Positions 1 to 8,966 of a DNA stretch of 64,000 nt are shown here, piece by piece. The position numbers and the translations under genes are program-made. Each line of letters begins with the position of its first letter. The stretch's first letter is position 1. Origin of the DNA: Caloramator sp. E03 (lineage in GTDB: Bacteria; Bacillota; Clostridia; Clostridiales; Caloramatoraceae); NCBI RefSeq assembly GCF_006016075.1, contig NZ_CP040093.1, positions 186,001-250,000 on the forward strand, in the 5' to 3' direction. The notes under the pieces are model-generated. The model saw only the letters and a list, made by a program, of their open reading frames with translations. It ran no database searches and was not told the origin of the DNA.

Positions 1-698
1 AAAGATATTGATATTGATGAATATAATATAAAAGCTGCTTCATCATATTTTTTATATTTTTTATGAAATGTGCTTAATCTGTTTGTAAACATCTTAATTT
101 TATTTATTATTCTGTTATTAATTAAATTCGTATTTACATTTATTTTTTTAACAGCATAATATATTAAAATAATTAACAAGGTCAAAGTAAATGTTATTAA
201 TTCAAAGTAATTTGTCATGTAATATTTAGCAGTATCCCCATAAAAGAAAATTATAAAGCCTTCAAGAAAAAACCTTGCACCTCTTCCAATCAGTGATGAC
301 AATGTAAATATAGAAAGTTTAACTCCAAAGGCTCCTGCAGATATTGTAAAGATTTTATAAGGTATAGGAGTAAATCCAGCTATTCCAACAGCCCATCCTC
401 CATACTTTTTAAAATAGCTTTCAACCTTTTTTATTTTATCATCTTTAAAAAGTTTTTTAAGAAGAGGTTTACCAAATTTTCTTCCAAGATAATGCCCAAA
501 AATTCCTCCAAAAGTTGAAGATATAGTGGTCAAAAGTGCATATATTATTGCAAGGCTTCTATTCATAAAAGCCATCGGAAGCAAAAGTACATCAGGAGGT
601 ATAGGAAAAAAGGTTGATTCAGCAAAGGCTAAAGATATAAGCCCTATAATTCCGTAGGATTGAACTAATTCAACAAAGCGGTTTAAAAATTCATTCAA
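1..698 (-). CDS. VTT/DedA-family membrane protein (partial, cut by window edge)
   Basis: The minus-strand frame is open from a TTG codon at 698 to the window edge, so at least 232 residues are visible and the C-terminus is missing. The start is set by a strong AGGAGG ribosome site 8 nt upstream. The protein begins MNEFLNRFVELVQSYGIIG and has hydrophobic segments around residues 12-60, a conserved ESTFFPIPPDVLLLP stretch and a second GFTPIPYKIFTISAG stretch. These paired re-entrant, proline-containing segments are typical of VTT (SNARE-associated/DedA, YqaA-like) integral membrane proteins, which are linked to lipid scrambling or envelope homeostasis. A further hydrophobic helix lies near residues 165-190, followed by a basic tail. 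The gene is followed on the other side by the rnpB terminator and is not obviously in an operon. The exact substrate is unknown. Confidence 0.85.
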   Translation of the reverse strand, partial: MNEFLNRFVELVQSYGIIGLISLAFAESTFFPIPPDVLLLPMAFMNRSLAIIYALLTTISSTFGGIFGHYLGRKFGKPLLKKLFKDDKIKKVESYFKKYGGWAVGIAGFTPIPYKIFTISAGAFGVKLSIFTLSSLIGRGARFFLEGFIIFFYGDTAKYYMTNYFELITFTLTLLIILIYYAVKKINVNTNLINNRIINKIKMFTNRLSTFHKKYKKYDEAAFILYSSISIS

Positions 699-774
699 TA
701 AAATCACCTCCTGCTAATTATATCAAATTAATTTAAAAATTTCATTTATATTGCATCCATGTTTACAAAAAAGC

Positions 775-800
775 AAAAAACACTACGAGTAAACGTAGTG
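775..800 (-). terminator. Rho-independent terminator of rnpB
   Basis: On the minus strand a perfect 7-bp stem CACTACG/CGTAGTG with a 6-nt loop is followed by TTTTTT. It lies just after the 3' end of RNase P RNA. Confidence 0.85.
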
Positions 801-813
801 TATAAGGCAATAG

Positions 814-1184
814 AATTGAGTAAGCCTATAAGCCGAGTTCTGTATTTGATGGTCATCTATCTAGGCTGTATGTTACCATACAGCTCAAGCAACCTTACCC
901 GAAAGCACGCCGGGCCAGCGTTAAATGCTTTCCTATTTGGTCTTGCTCCAGGTGGGGTTTACAGAGCCACACTGTCGCCAGTGTGCTGGTGAGCTCTTAC
1001 CTCACCTTTCCACCCTTGCCAGGCAGCTAAGCTGCACTCATCAGCCAATGCTGATTCTGGCGGTATATCTCTGTTGCACTTTCCTTAGAGTCGCCTCCAC
1101 TGGGGGTTACCCAGCACCCTGCCCTATGGAGCTCGGACTTTCCTCTCCCGCATACGCGGCAGCGACCATCTGGCTTACTCAATT
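814..1184 (-). ncRNA. rnpB: RNase P RNA, bacterial class A
   Basis: This is the catalytic RNA that matures tRNA 5' ends. On the minus strand the two ends pair as a 13-bp P1 helix (1172-1184 with 814-826). The conserved 5' GAGGAAAGTCCG block, the internal GGTAAACCCC-like region and the 3' ACAGAACTCGGCTTATAGG block are all present in order. Length is about 371 nt. The pattern, including the P12-type arm, fits the class A form found in clostridia rather than the Bacillus class B. It has its own promoter (1222-1250) and terminator (775-800). Small open frames on the plus strand across this region are by-products of the RNA. Confidence 0.95.
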
Positions 1185-1221
1185 AATCATTGCTGTTCAA
1201 ATATATAAACTCCAGGATTAA

Positions 1222-1250
1222 ATAATACAATATTTTAAGTAAAAAGTAAA
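1222..1250 (-). promoter_or_regulatory. Probable sigma-A promoter of rnpB
   Basis: Minus strand: -35 TTTACT (1245-1250), 17-bp spacer, -10 TATTAT (1222-1227). Start would fall near 1215, about 30 nt upstream of the mature RNase P RNA 5' end. Confidence 0.6.
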
Positions 1251-1288
1251 TACATAAATATTATAACTTTAGTCAAATAATGTAATAA

Positions 1289-1990
1289 TCATTCATTTAC
1301 ATATAGAATAACTCCACAGTGAGGACATTTTGTAATCTTTCTTTTATCCTTTGCATCGCTTATTATAGCAGTAGGAATGTCTATTCCGCAACCAGAACAT
1401 ATTTCCCCATTTAGTAAACACATACCATAACCTTTAATATTTTTTATTCTCTCATATTCTTCAATAAATACAGGCATAATTTTTTCTGTTATAAGCTCTC
1501 TTTTTTCATTCAGTATCTTTATCCTTTCATTTACATCATTTAAAAGCCTCATATATTCTTCTCTAAGCAAATTATAGCTTTCTTTAACCTCATTTCCCTT
1601 TTTTAATAGCTTTTCTTTTTCTACCTTCATTGCATCTAATTTTTCCATATAATTATATACTCTTTCTTCTTTCTCATTAATATCAGCCTTTTTATTTTCT
1701 AAAAGCTTCTGGCATGCATCTATAGTTTTTAAACTGTTACTTGAATAAAGTCTTTCTTCTGCTTCCTTAACTTCCTTATTTAAACTTTCAATATCCTTTA
1801 ATGTATCTTTTATTAAATTTTCAAGTTCCTTAATGTTTCTATTTATCTGATTGTATTCGTTCTTATAATTCTCATAAGTTTCTTTGTAGTATCTTATTTT
1901 TATAGCTGTTGCCTTTATGTTCTTATCCTTTTCAATATCCTTTAATTCTTCATCAATTCTTGATACTTCAAACAATAAATCTAAATCCAC
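1289..1990 (-). CDS. Coiled-coil zinc-ribbon protein
   Basis: The protein is about 233 residues from the GTG at 1990. I chose this start because AGGAG lies 8 nt upstream; an ATG at 1996 is too close to it and the longer frame to 2038 reads into the preceding terminator. Most of the protein is long charged helices (Lys/Glu-rich, roughly residues 10-180) expected to form a coiled coil. The C-terminus carries a zinc ribbon with Cys pairs CSGC and CPHC about 20 residues apart. This architecture is that of the widespread C4-type zinc-ribbon family often found beside nif3 in Firmicutes. No enzymatic function is established for it. It lies downstream of nif3 but a terminator separates the two. Confidence 0.8.
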   Translation of the reverse strand: MDLDLLFEVSRIDEELKDIEKDKNIKATAIKIRYYKETYENYKNEYNQINRNIKELENLIKDTLKDIESLNKEVKEAEERLYSSNSLKTIDACQKLLENKKADINEKEERVYNYMEKLDAMKVEKEKLLKKGNEVKESYNLLREEYMRLLNDVNERIKILNEKRELITEKIMPVFIEEYERIKNIKGYGMCLLNGEICSGCGIDIPTAIISDAKDKRKITKCPHCGVILYVNE

Positions 1991-2026
1991 TAGCATCACT
2001 CCTAATTCTTTGTTTAAAAAGTTTAT

Positions 2027-2062
2027 AAAAAAAGGCATAAAAATCTTATAATTTTTATGCCT
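2027..2062 (-). terminator. Terminator downstream of nif3
   Basis: A perfect 12-bp stem (2033-2044 with 2051-2062, loop CTTATA) is followed on the minus strand by a run of T. The stem overlaps the nif3 stop codon, so the zinc-ribbon gene may depend on read-through or its own promoter. Confidence 0.75.
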
Positions 2063-3155
2063 TATAAAACGGGTTTGTATTAACCTTTGAAACTATACAC
2101 TCAACTTCAAATAATGATGATAAATAATTTGCAATATAAGGGATAGCAACTACCTCTGTAAAGTAATGCCCTCCATCTATAAGGTTTATTCCTTCATTTA
2201 CAGCATCAATAGCTTGATGATGCTTAACATCTCCTGTTAAAAGCACATCACATTTTTTATTGATTGCATCCTTATAAAACTCTGCACCAGCACCTCCAAC
2301 AACAGCTATTCTTTTAACCTTCCTATTAAAGTGTCCTGCAACATTTAAATATGGAATATTTAATTTTTCTTTTACATACTGGCAAAACTCACCAAATATC
2401 ATTTCATTTTTAAGTTCTCCAAATGTACCTGTTCCATCATTTATTTTGTTTTCAAGTTTATATATATCATAAGCAACTTCTTCATAAGGATGTGCTTTTT
2501 GCATACATTCTATTGCCTTTTTAATATCCTGATTTTTTACAATAGTTTCTATCTTTATCTCATCAACTTTTTCGAGCTCATTTTGTTTTCCAATATATGG
2601 ATTAGAACCTTCAAGGGGCATGAACGTACCTTCACCTTTAATATTAAATGAGCAGCAACTGTAGTTACCAATATAGCCACATCCAGCTTTAAATAAAGCT
2701 TCCCTGACTTGTTCAACATGAGTATTAGGAACATAAACAGTTAATTTATAAAGCTCCTGGGATTTATTGTAGGAGAGAGGCTTTATTCCATCAAGTTCTA
2801 ATATATTTGCTATTATATAGTTCATTCCTCCTATTGCATTGTCAAAGTTTGTATGAAGTACATATAAATTTATATCATTTTTTATAAGCTCAAAAATTGA
2901 TTTTGATATGTAATTATCCTTTATTATCCTTTTTATGGGCCTAAAAATAATAGGATGATGGGATATTATCATATCAACCTTTTTTTCAACTGCTTCTTTA
3001 ACAACATCTAAATTCACTTCAAGGCACAAAAGTATTCTTTTTACAACCTTTTCAAAGTCACCTATTATAAGCCCACAGTTATCAAAATCCTCAGCAAGAT
3101 AAAGAGGAAATTTTTTTTCTATTTCGTTTATAATATTTCTGCAAACTATAGACAT
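2055..3155 (-). CDS. Nif3-like dinuclear metal centre hexameric protein
   Basis: The 366-residue product matches the long Firmicute form (YqfO type) of the NIF3/DUF34 family, in which an NGG1-interacting-factor core is split by an inserted PII-like domain. Metal-binding motifs are visible: SHHPIIF near residue 65, HTNFDNAIGG near 100, and GDVKHHQAIDAVNEGINLID and GGHYFTE toward the C-terminus. The insert spans about residues 130-235 (TVYVPNTHVEQVREAL onward). The start ATG overlaps the end of trmK, indicating translational coupling. The family is proposed to act as a GTP cyclohydrolase-like or metal-dependent hydrolase, but its physiological role is uncertain. Confidence 0.92.
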   Translation of the reverse strand: MSIVCRNIINEIEKKFPLYLAEDFDNCGLIIGDFEKVVKRILLCLEVNLDVVKEAVEKKVDMIISHHPIIFRPIKRIIKDNYISKSIFELIKNDINLYVLHTNFDNAIGGMNYIIANILELDGIKPLSYNKSQELYKLTVYVPNTHVEQVREALFKAGCGYIGNYSCCSFNIKGEGTFMPLEGSNPYIGKQNELEKVDEIKIETIVKNQDIKKAIECMQKAHPYEEVAYDIYKLENKINDGTGTFGELKNEMIFGEFCQYVKEKLNIPYLNVAGHFNRKVKRIAVVGGAGAEFYKDAINKKCDVLLTGDVKHHQAIDAVNEGINLIDGGHYFTEVVAIPYIANYLSSLFEVECIVSKVNTNPFYKA

Positions 3156-3829
3156 TTCATCACATCCTCAAATCCTTTTATAAGCTCATGAACCTCTTTA
3201 TATCTATCCATTTGTGTATTAGGATCAAGTTTTTCTGATACATTATAAAGCTTTTTAAGATTAAATGTTAAATATTCTCTTAAAAGATAATGCTTCTTTT
3301 CTATAAGCCTTAAACCCAAATAGTATATTGCTTCATTTTTATATGGAGGCTCCTCCCCCTTAGATGTCTTAATTATATGATAATACTTATTGTCATCTTT
3401 AACAAGTTCCTCATCCAATATTTTAAAGCCAAAATTAACAAGATATCTTCTTAAAGCTTCTGGATGTTGAGTAGGTTGCAATATTAAAAATTCAGCTTCT
3501 TTTGCTATTTTTTCTTCAGCTTCTAAAAGATTACTTATAGTGTATCCTCCCATCCCTGCAATTACTATAACATTAGCCTCACCTAATTTAAGAACTTCAA
3601 GACCAGAACCTAATCTTAATTCTATTTTATCTAAAAGGCCATAATATTCTATATTTTTCTTTGCTGCTTGCAAAGGTCCTTTTTTTATATCTGAAGCAAT
3701 TGCTTTATCACATATTCCATTTAAAACAGCATATATAGGTATTAAACCATGATCGGTACCTATATCAGCAATGCATTTGCAATTAGGAATGAATCTTGCT
3801 ATATTATCTAAACGATTTGAAAGCTTCAT
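3146..3829 (-). CDS. trmK: tRNA (adenine22-N1)-methyltransferase TrmK
   Basis: This 227-residue class I SAM-dependent methyltransferase methylates N1 of A22 in the tRNA D-loop. The N-terminus SNRLDNIARFI leads into the SAM-binding motif IADIGTDHGLIPIYAV (about residues 20-35). VIVIAGMGGYTISNLLE (about 105-120) and FLILQPTQHPEALRRYL (about 135-150) follow, both hallmarks of the TrmK/YqfN family. The C-terminal helical extension fits the usual length. The start has GGAGG nearby, and the 3' end overlaps nif3 by about 10 nt. The trmK-nif3 pair next to rpoD-dnaG is a classic Firmicute arrangement. Confidence 0.93.
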   Translation of the reverse strand: MKLSNRLDNIARFIPNCKCIADIGTDHGLIPIYAVLNGICDKAIASDIKKGPLQAAKKNIEYYGLLDKIELRLGSGLEVLKLGEANVIVIAGMGGYTISNLLEAEEKIAKEAEFLILQPTQHPEALRRYLVNFGFKILDEELVKDDNKYYHIIKTSKGEEPPYKNEAIYYLGLRLIEKKHYLLREYLTFNLKKLYNVSEKLDPNTQMDRYKEVHELIKGFEDVMKCL

Positions 3830-3848
3830 AAATTCCTCCTACAAACTA

Positions 3849-4583
3849 TCATTGTGCAACAGCCTCATCATTTAAAGCATAAGGAAGTTTTTGTACAAAA
3901 TTATAAAAATCCTCATAAGTTCCTACATAATCAGCCTTAGGTTCAATATTATTTTTATTAATCATGTAATCAGTGATCAAATAGGTTTTAATTCCAAGTT
4001 TACCTGCTATCAAATCCTCGCTTACATCATTACCTACCATCATACACTCAAATGGTTTTTTATCTATTACATTAAGTATCTCATCATAGTATTTTATTTG
4101 TGGCTTACAATAATGCATTATCTCAAAACTTGTAATGAGAATAAAATCCTTTTCATCAAGTCCTGCCCAATTAACTCTTTGAATTATTGCTTCCATTGGA
4201 AATATAGGATTAGTAGCAACAACTAAGGTATATCCTTTTTCTTTCAACGTCTTTATAGAGTTTATTACATATTTTGAGGGGGTAAAAATACCTGATATAG
4301 TTCTGTATTCTTTATCATAAAAATCCTTAAATATTTTATACATCTTTTCCTTTTCTTGCCCAGATATTTTGCAAAACTTATCCATAAATACTTCTTCATT
4401 AGTTTTATTGCAATCAGTATTCATAATCATTTCCTTTGTAGCATCCAATATATATTCTATAGTCTGTTTTGGAGTAAATAAATCTTTTAATTTATATACC
4501 ATTTTTTTAAAGTATTCTTTTTCAAAATCCTCCCACTTATAAGGTAGAAGTGTCCCATCAAGATCAAATAATATTGTATTCAT
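3849..4583 (-). CDS. HAD-family hydrolase
   Basis: The product is 244 residues. Motif I of the haloacid dehalogenase superfamily is ILFDLDGTLLPY at the N-terminus, with two aspartates for nucleophile and acid/base. Motif II is in the LVVATNP segment (about residues 118-125). The later motifs are the lysine in HYCKPQIKYYDEIL and the acidic pair in MMVGNDVSEDLIAGKLGI. The cap is helical (C1 type). The substrate cannot be told from sequence; phosphoglycolate-like or other phosphomonoesters are typical. It follows rpoD, separated by a strong hairpin (4607-4640), and has an AGGAGG ribosome site. Confidence 0.85.
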   Translation of the reverse strand: MNTILFDLDGTLLPYKWEDFEKEYFKKMVYKLKDLFTPKQTIEYILDATKEMIMNTDCNKTNEEVFMDKFCKISGQEKEKMYKIFKDFYDKEYRTISGIFTPSKYVINSIKTLKEKGYTLVVATNPIFPMEAIIQRVNWAGLDEKDFILITSFEIMHYCKPQIKYYDEILNVIDKKPFECMMVGNDVSEDLIAGKLGIKTYLITDYMINKNNIEPKADYVGTYEDFYNFVQKLPYALNDEAVAQ

Positions 4584-4606
4584 AAAATCCCTCCTAATAA
4601 AAGCAA

Positions 4607-4640
4607 TATTTAAGGCTTACAAACCTGTAAGCCTTAAATA
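4607..4640 (-). repeat. Perfect 15-bp inverted repeat between rpoD and the HAD gene
   Basis: Arms 4607-4621 and 4626-4640 are perfectly complementary with a 4-nt loop (AACC on the plus strand). It starts 2 bp beyond the rpoD stop. On the minus strand it is not followed by a clear T run (ATTGCTTTT), so it may be a weak terminator or an mRNA-stabilising 3' hairpin. Confidence 0.6.
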
Positions 4641-4642
4641 TA

Positions 4643-5722
4643 TTAATCAAGATAGTCCTTAAGTTTCTTACTTCTACTTGGATGTCTTAACTTTCTTAAC
4701 GCTTTTGCTTCTATTTGCCTAATTCTCTCCCTTGTAACTTTAAATTCCTTACCTACCTCTTCAAGGGTTCTTGCCCTCCCATCATCAAGACCAAAACGTA
4801 GTCTTAAGACTTTCTCTTCTCTTGGAGTTAATGTATCAAGCACATCCATGAGTTGTTCTTTTAACATAGTATAGGCAGCTGCTTCAGCAGGAGCTGGAGC
4901 ATCTTCATCAGGAATAAAATCGCCAAGATGACTATCTTCTTCTTCTCCAATTGGAGTTTCAAGGGACACAGGTTCTTGAGCTATTTTCATTATTTCCCTA
5001 ACCTTTTCAACTTCCATATTCATTTCCTTAGCTATTTCCTCTGGGGTAGGCTCTCTCCCAAGATCCTGAAGCAGGTTTCTTGAAACTCTTATAAGTTTAT
5101 TAATCGTTTCAACCATGTGAACAGGTATTCTAATAGTCCTTGCCTGATCAGCAATTGCTCTTGTTATTGCCTGCCTTATCCACCAAGTTGCATAGGTTGA
5201 AAACTTAAAACCTTTTTTGCAGTCAAACTTTTCAACAGCCTTTAAAAGCCCTAAGTTTCCCTCTTGAATTAAATCAAGAAAAAGCATACCTCTTCCAACA
5301 TAACGTTTTGCAATGCTTACAACAAGCCTTAAATTTGCTTCAGCAAGTTTTTTCTTTGCCTCCTGATCGCCTTGTTCAATCCTCTTTGCAAGTTCTATCT
5401 CTTCTTCTGCTGAAAGGAGAGGCACCTTTCCTATCTCTTTTAAATACATCCTTACAGGATCATCTATACTGATTCCCTCAGGAAGGGTTAAATCAAGATC
5501 CTCTTCAAGCATTTGTTCAGGGTTGAAATCCTCTTCGTCATTAATCACTTCAATGTTCATAGATTCAAGTATCTCATATATTTTTTCTATTTGCTCAGGA
5601 GATAAGTCCACATCTTCCAAAGTATCCATTATTTCCTTATATGTTAAGACACCTGATTTTTTACCTTTTTCTATTAATTGTTTTACGATATTCATCTTAG
5701 CATTATTATTTTCTTTTTTCAA
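4643..5722 (-). CDS. rpoD: Primary RNA polymerase sigma factor SigA/RpoD
   Basis: This 359-residue housekeeping sigma factor directs RNA polymerase to -35/-10 promoters. A short, acidic region 1.1 (about residues 1-85) precedes region 1.2 ([20 protein letters not shown]). Region 2 contains [21 protein letters not shown] and [17 protein letters not shown]. Region 3.0 is [16 protein letters not shown]. The C-terminal region 4.2 helix-turn-helix is [20 protein letters not shown] with the terminal [14 protein letters not shown]. The start is a TTG with AGGGAGG 8 nt upstream. It lies 23 nt downstream of dnaG, forming the conserved macromolecular-synthesis operon. Confidence 0.97.
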   Translation of the reverse strand: MKKENNNAKMNIVKQLIEKGKKSGVLTYKEIMDTLEDVDLSPEQIEKIYEILESMNIEVINDEEDFNPEQMLEEDLDLTLPEGISIDDPVRMYLKEIGKVPLLSAEEEIELAKRIEQGDQEAKKKLAEANLRLVVSIAKRYVGRGMLFLDLIQEGNLGLLKAVEKFDCKKGFKFSTYATWWIRQAITRAIADQARTIRIPVHMVETINKLIRVSRNLLQDLGREPTPEEIAKEMNMEVEKVREIMKIAQEPVSLETPIGEEEDSHLGDFIPDEDAPAPAEAAAYTMLKEQLMDVLDTLTPREEKVLRLRFGLDDGRARTLEEVGKEFKVTRERIRQIEAKALRKLRHPSRSKKLKDYLD

Positions 5723-5745
5723 ATGTACAACCTCCCTTAAAAGGA

Positions 5746-7524
5746 TTACAATAGACTAAGCTGTCTTCTAAGTTCAATAAGTTCTTTGGATAAAATTGCA
5801 GATTTTTCAATATCGTTAGCTTCCTCATAGCTTTTTATTTGTTCATTTATTTCATCTATTTTATTTTCAAGGTTATATTTTTTAATTGTCTTAATCAAAT
5901 CATCAGCAAGTTCATATAAGTCTTCACTATATTCATATTCTATAAAAATAGAAGCAACATCACCTATGCCTTTATCACTTTCAAACTCTATAAGAATCTC
6001 ATTAGCATCTATCTTTTCTCCTTTTTCACACTTATTATATATATACTCTGCTGCCTTTTTATATTCATCAGTAATAAATTCCTTTGGTATTATTTTTTTG
6101 CTGATATAGCCATAAAGCTCAATATCCTTTATACATAAATTTAAAATTAATCTTTCAGCTTTTCTATATGCAGGTTCAATATTAAAAACATTACCATTTA
6201 CAATATTATTTCTCATATTGTTCCTATTATTCTTGTTTATTTTATTGTTCTTTAACTTTTTTACCTGTTCAAGAATGCTTTGCACTTCAATACCAGTTTC
6301 ATCAAAAACTTTGGCAGCGTATACTTGAACATCTATCGGGTTTTCAACTTCGCTTAATATGTTAGCAACATCATTTATAAACACGATTTTTTGATTTACA
6401 TCTTTAAGGTTTTTTCCATCTTTTGCCTTTTCAATGCGATATTGAAGAACAGGAAGGGAATTCTCAATAACCTTTTTAAATTCATCTACTCCAAAGCTCT
6501 TAATAAACTCATCCGGATCCTTACCCTTTGGTACCTCAATAATCTTAACATTGCACCCAACCGATTCTAAAATATCAAGCCCTCTTAAAGTTGCAGCTTT
6601 TCCTGCAGCATCTGCATCATAACAAATATAAATATCCTTACTATATCTTTTAAGTAGCTTTGCCTGCTCCATAGTTAATGCAGTACCAAGAGAAGCTACT
6701 GCATTATTAATTCCATACTGATGAAGAGTAATACAATCCATGTAACCTTCAACTATTATTAAATTTTCAACATTTCCTTGTTTTGCAACAAGGTTTAAAC
6801 CATAAAGGTTAGTTCCCTTTTTAAATACCGGAGTCTCCGGTGAGTTGAGATATTTAGGTTTTGAATCATCAAGCACTCTTCCTCCAAAACCTATTATTCT
6901 CCCTTTAACATCAATAACTGGGAACATGATTCTGTTTCTAAATCTGTCATAATAATCTTTTTGGCTCTTTACAATTAGACCAGCCTTTAAAAGTATTTCA
7001 TCACTAAAACCTTTACTTTTTAAATAGATATATAAAGAATTCCAGCTATCTATACTATACCCAATTCCAAATTTAAAAATGATTGAACTTTCTACATTTC
7101 TACTCTTAAGATAAGTAATTGCTTTATTGCTTCTTTTCAAATTTGAGAAAAAAAACCTCGCGGCCTCAACATTAGCTCTATAAATTTGCTCTTTAACTGC
7201 ATTTTCTCTTGTATTTTTATCATCTTCCGAAAACTCCAGTGGAACATTAGCCCTGTCTGCAAGATATGATATAGCATCTAAATAATCAAGGTTTTTAATT
7301 CTCATAACAAATCCAATAACGTTCCCTGAAGCACCGCAACCAAAGCAATGAAAAAGCTGTTTTTCTTGAGAAACACTAAGAGAGGGTCCTTTGTCATTAT
7401 GAAAAGGACATACACCCATATAACTTCTTCCGGTTTTTCTTAATGGAACAAATTCCGACACTATATCAACAATGTCGTTTCTTTCAATTATTTTTTCGAT
7501 TAAATCTTTTGGAATTCGTCCCAT
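5746..7524 (-). CDS. dnaG: DNA primase
   Basis: This 592-residue primase makes the RNA primers for DNA replication. The N-terminal CHC2 zinc finger is visible as [11 protein letters not shown] plus [10 protein letters not shown] (about residues 40-65). The catalytic core has the RNA polymerase basic motif around [18 protein letters not shown]. The TOPRIM domain contains [17 protein letters not shown] and [12 protein letters not shown], which hold the acidic metal ligands. The C-terminal region (about 430-592) is the helical DnaB-interacting domain. Length and domain order are normal. Transcribed with rpoD downstream. Ribosome site GGTGAT lies just upstream of the ATG. Confidence 0.97.
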   Translation of the reverse strand: MGRIPKDLIEKIIERNDIVDIVSEFVPLRKTGRSYMGVCPFHNDKGPSLSVSQEKQLFHCFGCGASGNVIGFVMRIKNLDYLDAISYLADRANVPLEFSEDDKNTRENAVKEQIYRANVEAARFFFSNLKRSNKAITYLKSRNVESSIIFKFGIGYSIDSWNSLYIYLKSKGFSDEILLKAGLIVKSQKDYYDRFRNRIMFPVIDVKGRIIGFGGRVLDDSKPKYLNSPETPVFKKGTNLYGLNLVAKQGNVENLIIVEGYMDCITLHQYGINNAVASLGTALTMEQAKLLKRYSKDIYICYDADAAGKAATLRGLDILESVGCNVKIIEVPKGKDPDEFIKSFGVDEFKKVIENSLPVLQYRIEKAKDGKNLKDVNQKIVFINDVANILSEVENPIDVQVYAAKVFDETGIEVQSILEQVKKLKNNKINKNNRNNMRNNIVNGNVFNIEPAYRKAERLILNLCIKDIELYGYISKKIIPKEFITDEYKKAAEYIYNKCEKGEKIDANEILIEFESDKGIGDVASIFIEYEYSEDLYELADDLIKTIKKYNLENKIDEINEQIKSYEEANDIEKSAILSKELIELRRQLSLL

Positions 7525-7696
7525 ATCATCACCCTAAACATAATTATATTTTCTACACAATATCAAATTTTCCTTCTTATTATAGTCATTTTATAAACTT
7601 AATGTTTGAACTTTCTATTAACAAAAGTTTAAATAAATTTTTACATAAAGTCATCAAATATAATTATATTCGACACAAATTTTAAAAATCCTTTTT

Positions 7697-8707
7697 TTAA
7701 TATATTTTTCCCCATGGTAAAGGCACAAAAAGATTTATATATTCAGAAAGTGCATATCTGTCAGTCATGCCAGCAATATAATCACAAACTACCCTTTCAA
7801 CACCCCATTTTCTTATTCTTTCATAAAATTCAGTGGGCATCTTCTCAGGCTTTTCCATATAATACTTAAATAGCTCTTTAATACAGTGCACAGCCTTCTC
7901 TTCTTCTTTCTTTGCACTTGATCCTATATATACATTTTTAAACATAAATTCCCTAAGCTCCCATGTTGCTTCTCCCACTTCACCAGATAATTTGATTTCT
8001 CCAAATTTCAAAGCATAGTCTATAACAGATTTAATCATGGAATTTATCCTTTGGGAATGGGTATTACCTAAAACATTTAAACATTCCTTAGGTAAATCAT
8101 CGAGAGTAATTATTCCGCCTCTCATTGCATCATCTATATCATGATTAATATATGCAATTTTATCGGCAAGTTTGACTACTTTACCTTCATTTGTTTTAGC
8201 TTCAAGATTTCCACAATGACACAATATACCATCTCTTACTTCATAAGTTAAATTCAATCCACCTCCACCTTCAATACAATCAACAACTCTAAGGCTTTGT
8301 TCATTATGTTTAAAACCACAACTAGTTATGTCATTAAGAACTTTTTCTCCTGTATGTCCAAAAGGAGTATGCCCAAGATCATGCCCTAACGCAATAGCCT
8401 CTGTTAAATCTTCATTAAGCCTTATTGCTCTTGAAATAGTCCTTGCTATTTGAGACACCTCAAGGGTATGAGTAAGACGCGTTCTATAATGATCTCCTTC
8501 TGGAGCAATAAATACCTGAGTTTTATGTTTAAGTCTTCTAAAAGCCTTTGAATGTATTACTCTATCTCTATCCCTTTGAAAATCAGTTCTAATACTGCAC
8601 TTTTCTTCATAGTTTTGCCTTCCTAATGAATTTTTACTTAATGTTGCCATAGGAGATAATATTTTCTCCTCAAGCTCTTCATATTGTTTTCTGATATTCA
8701 ATATCAT
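7697..8707 (-). CDS. dgt: Deoxyguanosinetriphosphate triphosphohydrolase-like HD protein
   Basis: This HD-superfamily protein of about 336 residues is related to dGTPase, which removes triphosphate from dNTPs. The metal-binding HD motif is seen as RTRLTHTLEVSQIARTI followed by LGHDLGHTPFGHTGE. The N-terminal RDRDRVIHSKAFRRLKHKTQVF stretch is a hallmark of the Dgt family. The length matches the shorter Firmicute type 2 subfamily. The start is uncertain: ATG at 8707 or a TTG at 8701 fit the ribosome site better than the longer frame from 8725. The gene lies between dnaG and cotS with no close operon partner. Confidence 0.88.
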   Translation of the reverse strand: MILNIRKQYEELEEKILSPMATLSKNSLGRQNYEEKCSIRTDFQRDRDRVIHSKAFRRLKHKTQVFIAPEGDHYRTRLTHTLEVSQIARTISRAIRLNEDLTEAIALGHDLGHTPFGHTGEKVLNDITSCGFKHNEQSLRVVDCIEGGGGLNLTYEVRDGILCHCGNLEAKTNEGKVVKLADKIAYINHDIDDAMRGGIITLDDLPKECLNVLGNTHSQRINSMIKSVIDYALKFGEIKLSGEVGEATWELREFMFKNVYIGSSAKKEEEKAVHCIKELFKYYMEKPEKMPTEFYERIRKWGVERVVCDYIAGMTDRYALSEYINLFVPLPWGKIY

Positions 8708-8774
8708 CACCACTCTTAAATGCATCCATATATATTATATACAACAAAAAAGTCAATATCCCTTCTTTTTAATT

Positions 8775-8868
8775 TATAAAAAATTATAACTGATTTTAGA
8801 GGAATAATCTTAATAAACTTTAAATTTCATAGCATTTATCATTTTTTCATAAATTATAATTTTTTATA
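8775..8868. repeat. AT-only inverted repeat upstream of cotS
   Basis: Arms 8775-8789 and 8854-8868 are perfectly complementary over 15 bases, separated by 64 bases. The 240-base gap between the divergent dgt and cotS genes is extremely AT-rich and otherwise shows nothing I can name. Confidence 0.35.
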
Positions 8869-8966
8869 CAATATTTTTATAAATAAACTTTTAAATTAAT
8901 TTATTTATAAGTATATAGATAGAAATTTCTTCATATATTTTTATAGCACGTGTTTTAGGTGATATA

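Noticed and set aside
759..1221. Two plus-strand frames over the rnpB region
   Set aside because: They lie on the complement of RNase P RNA and have no ribosome sites or protein-like composition.
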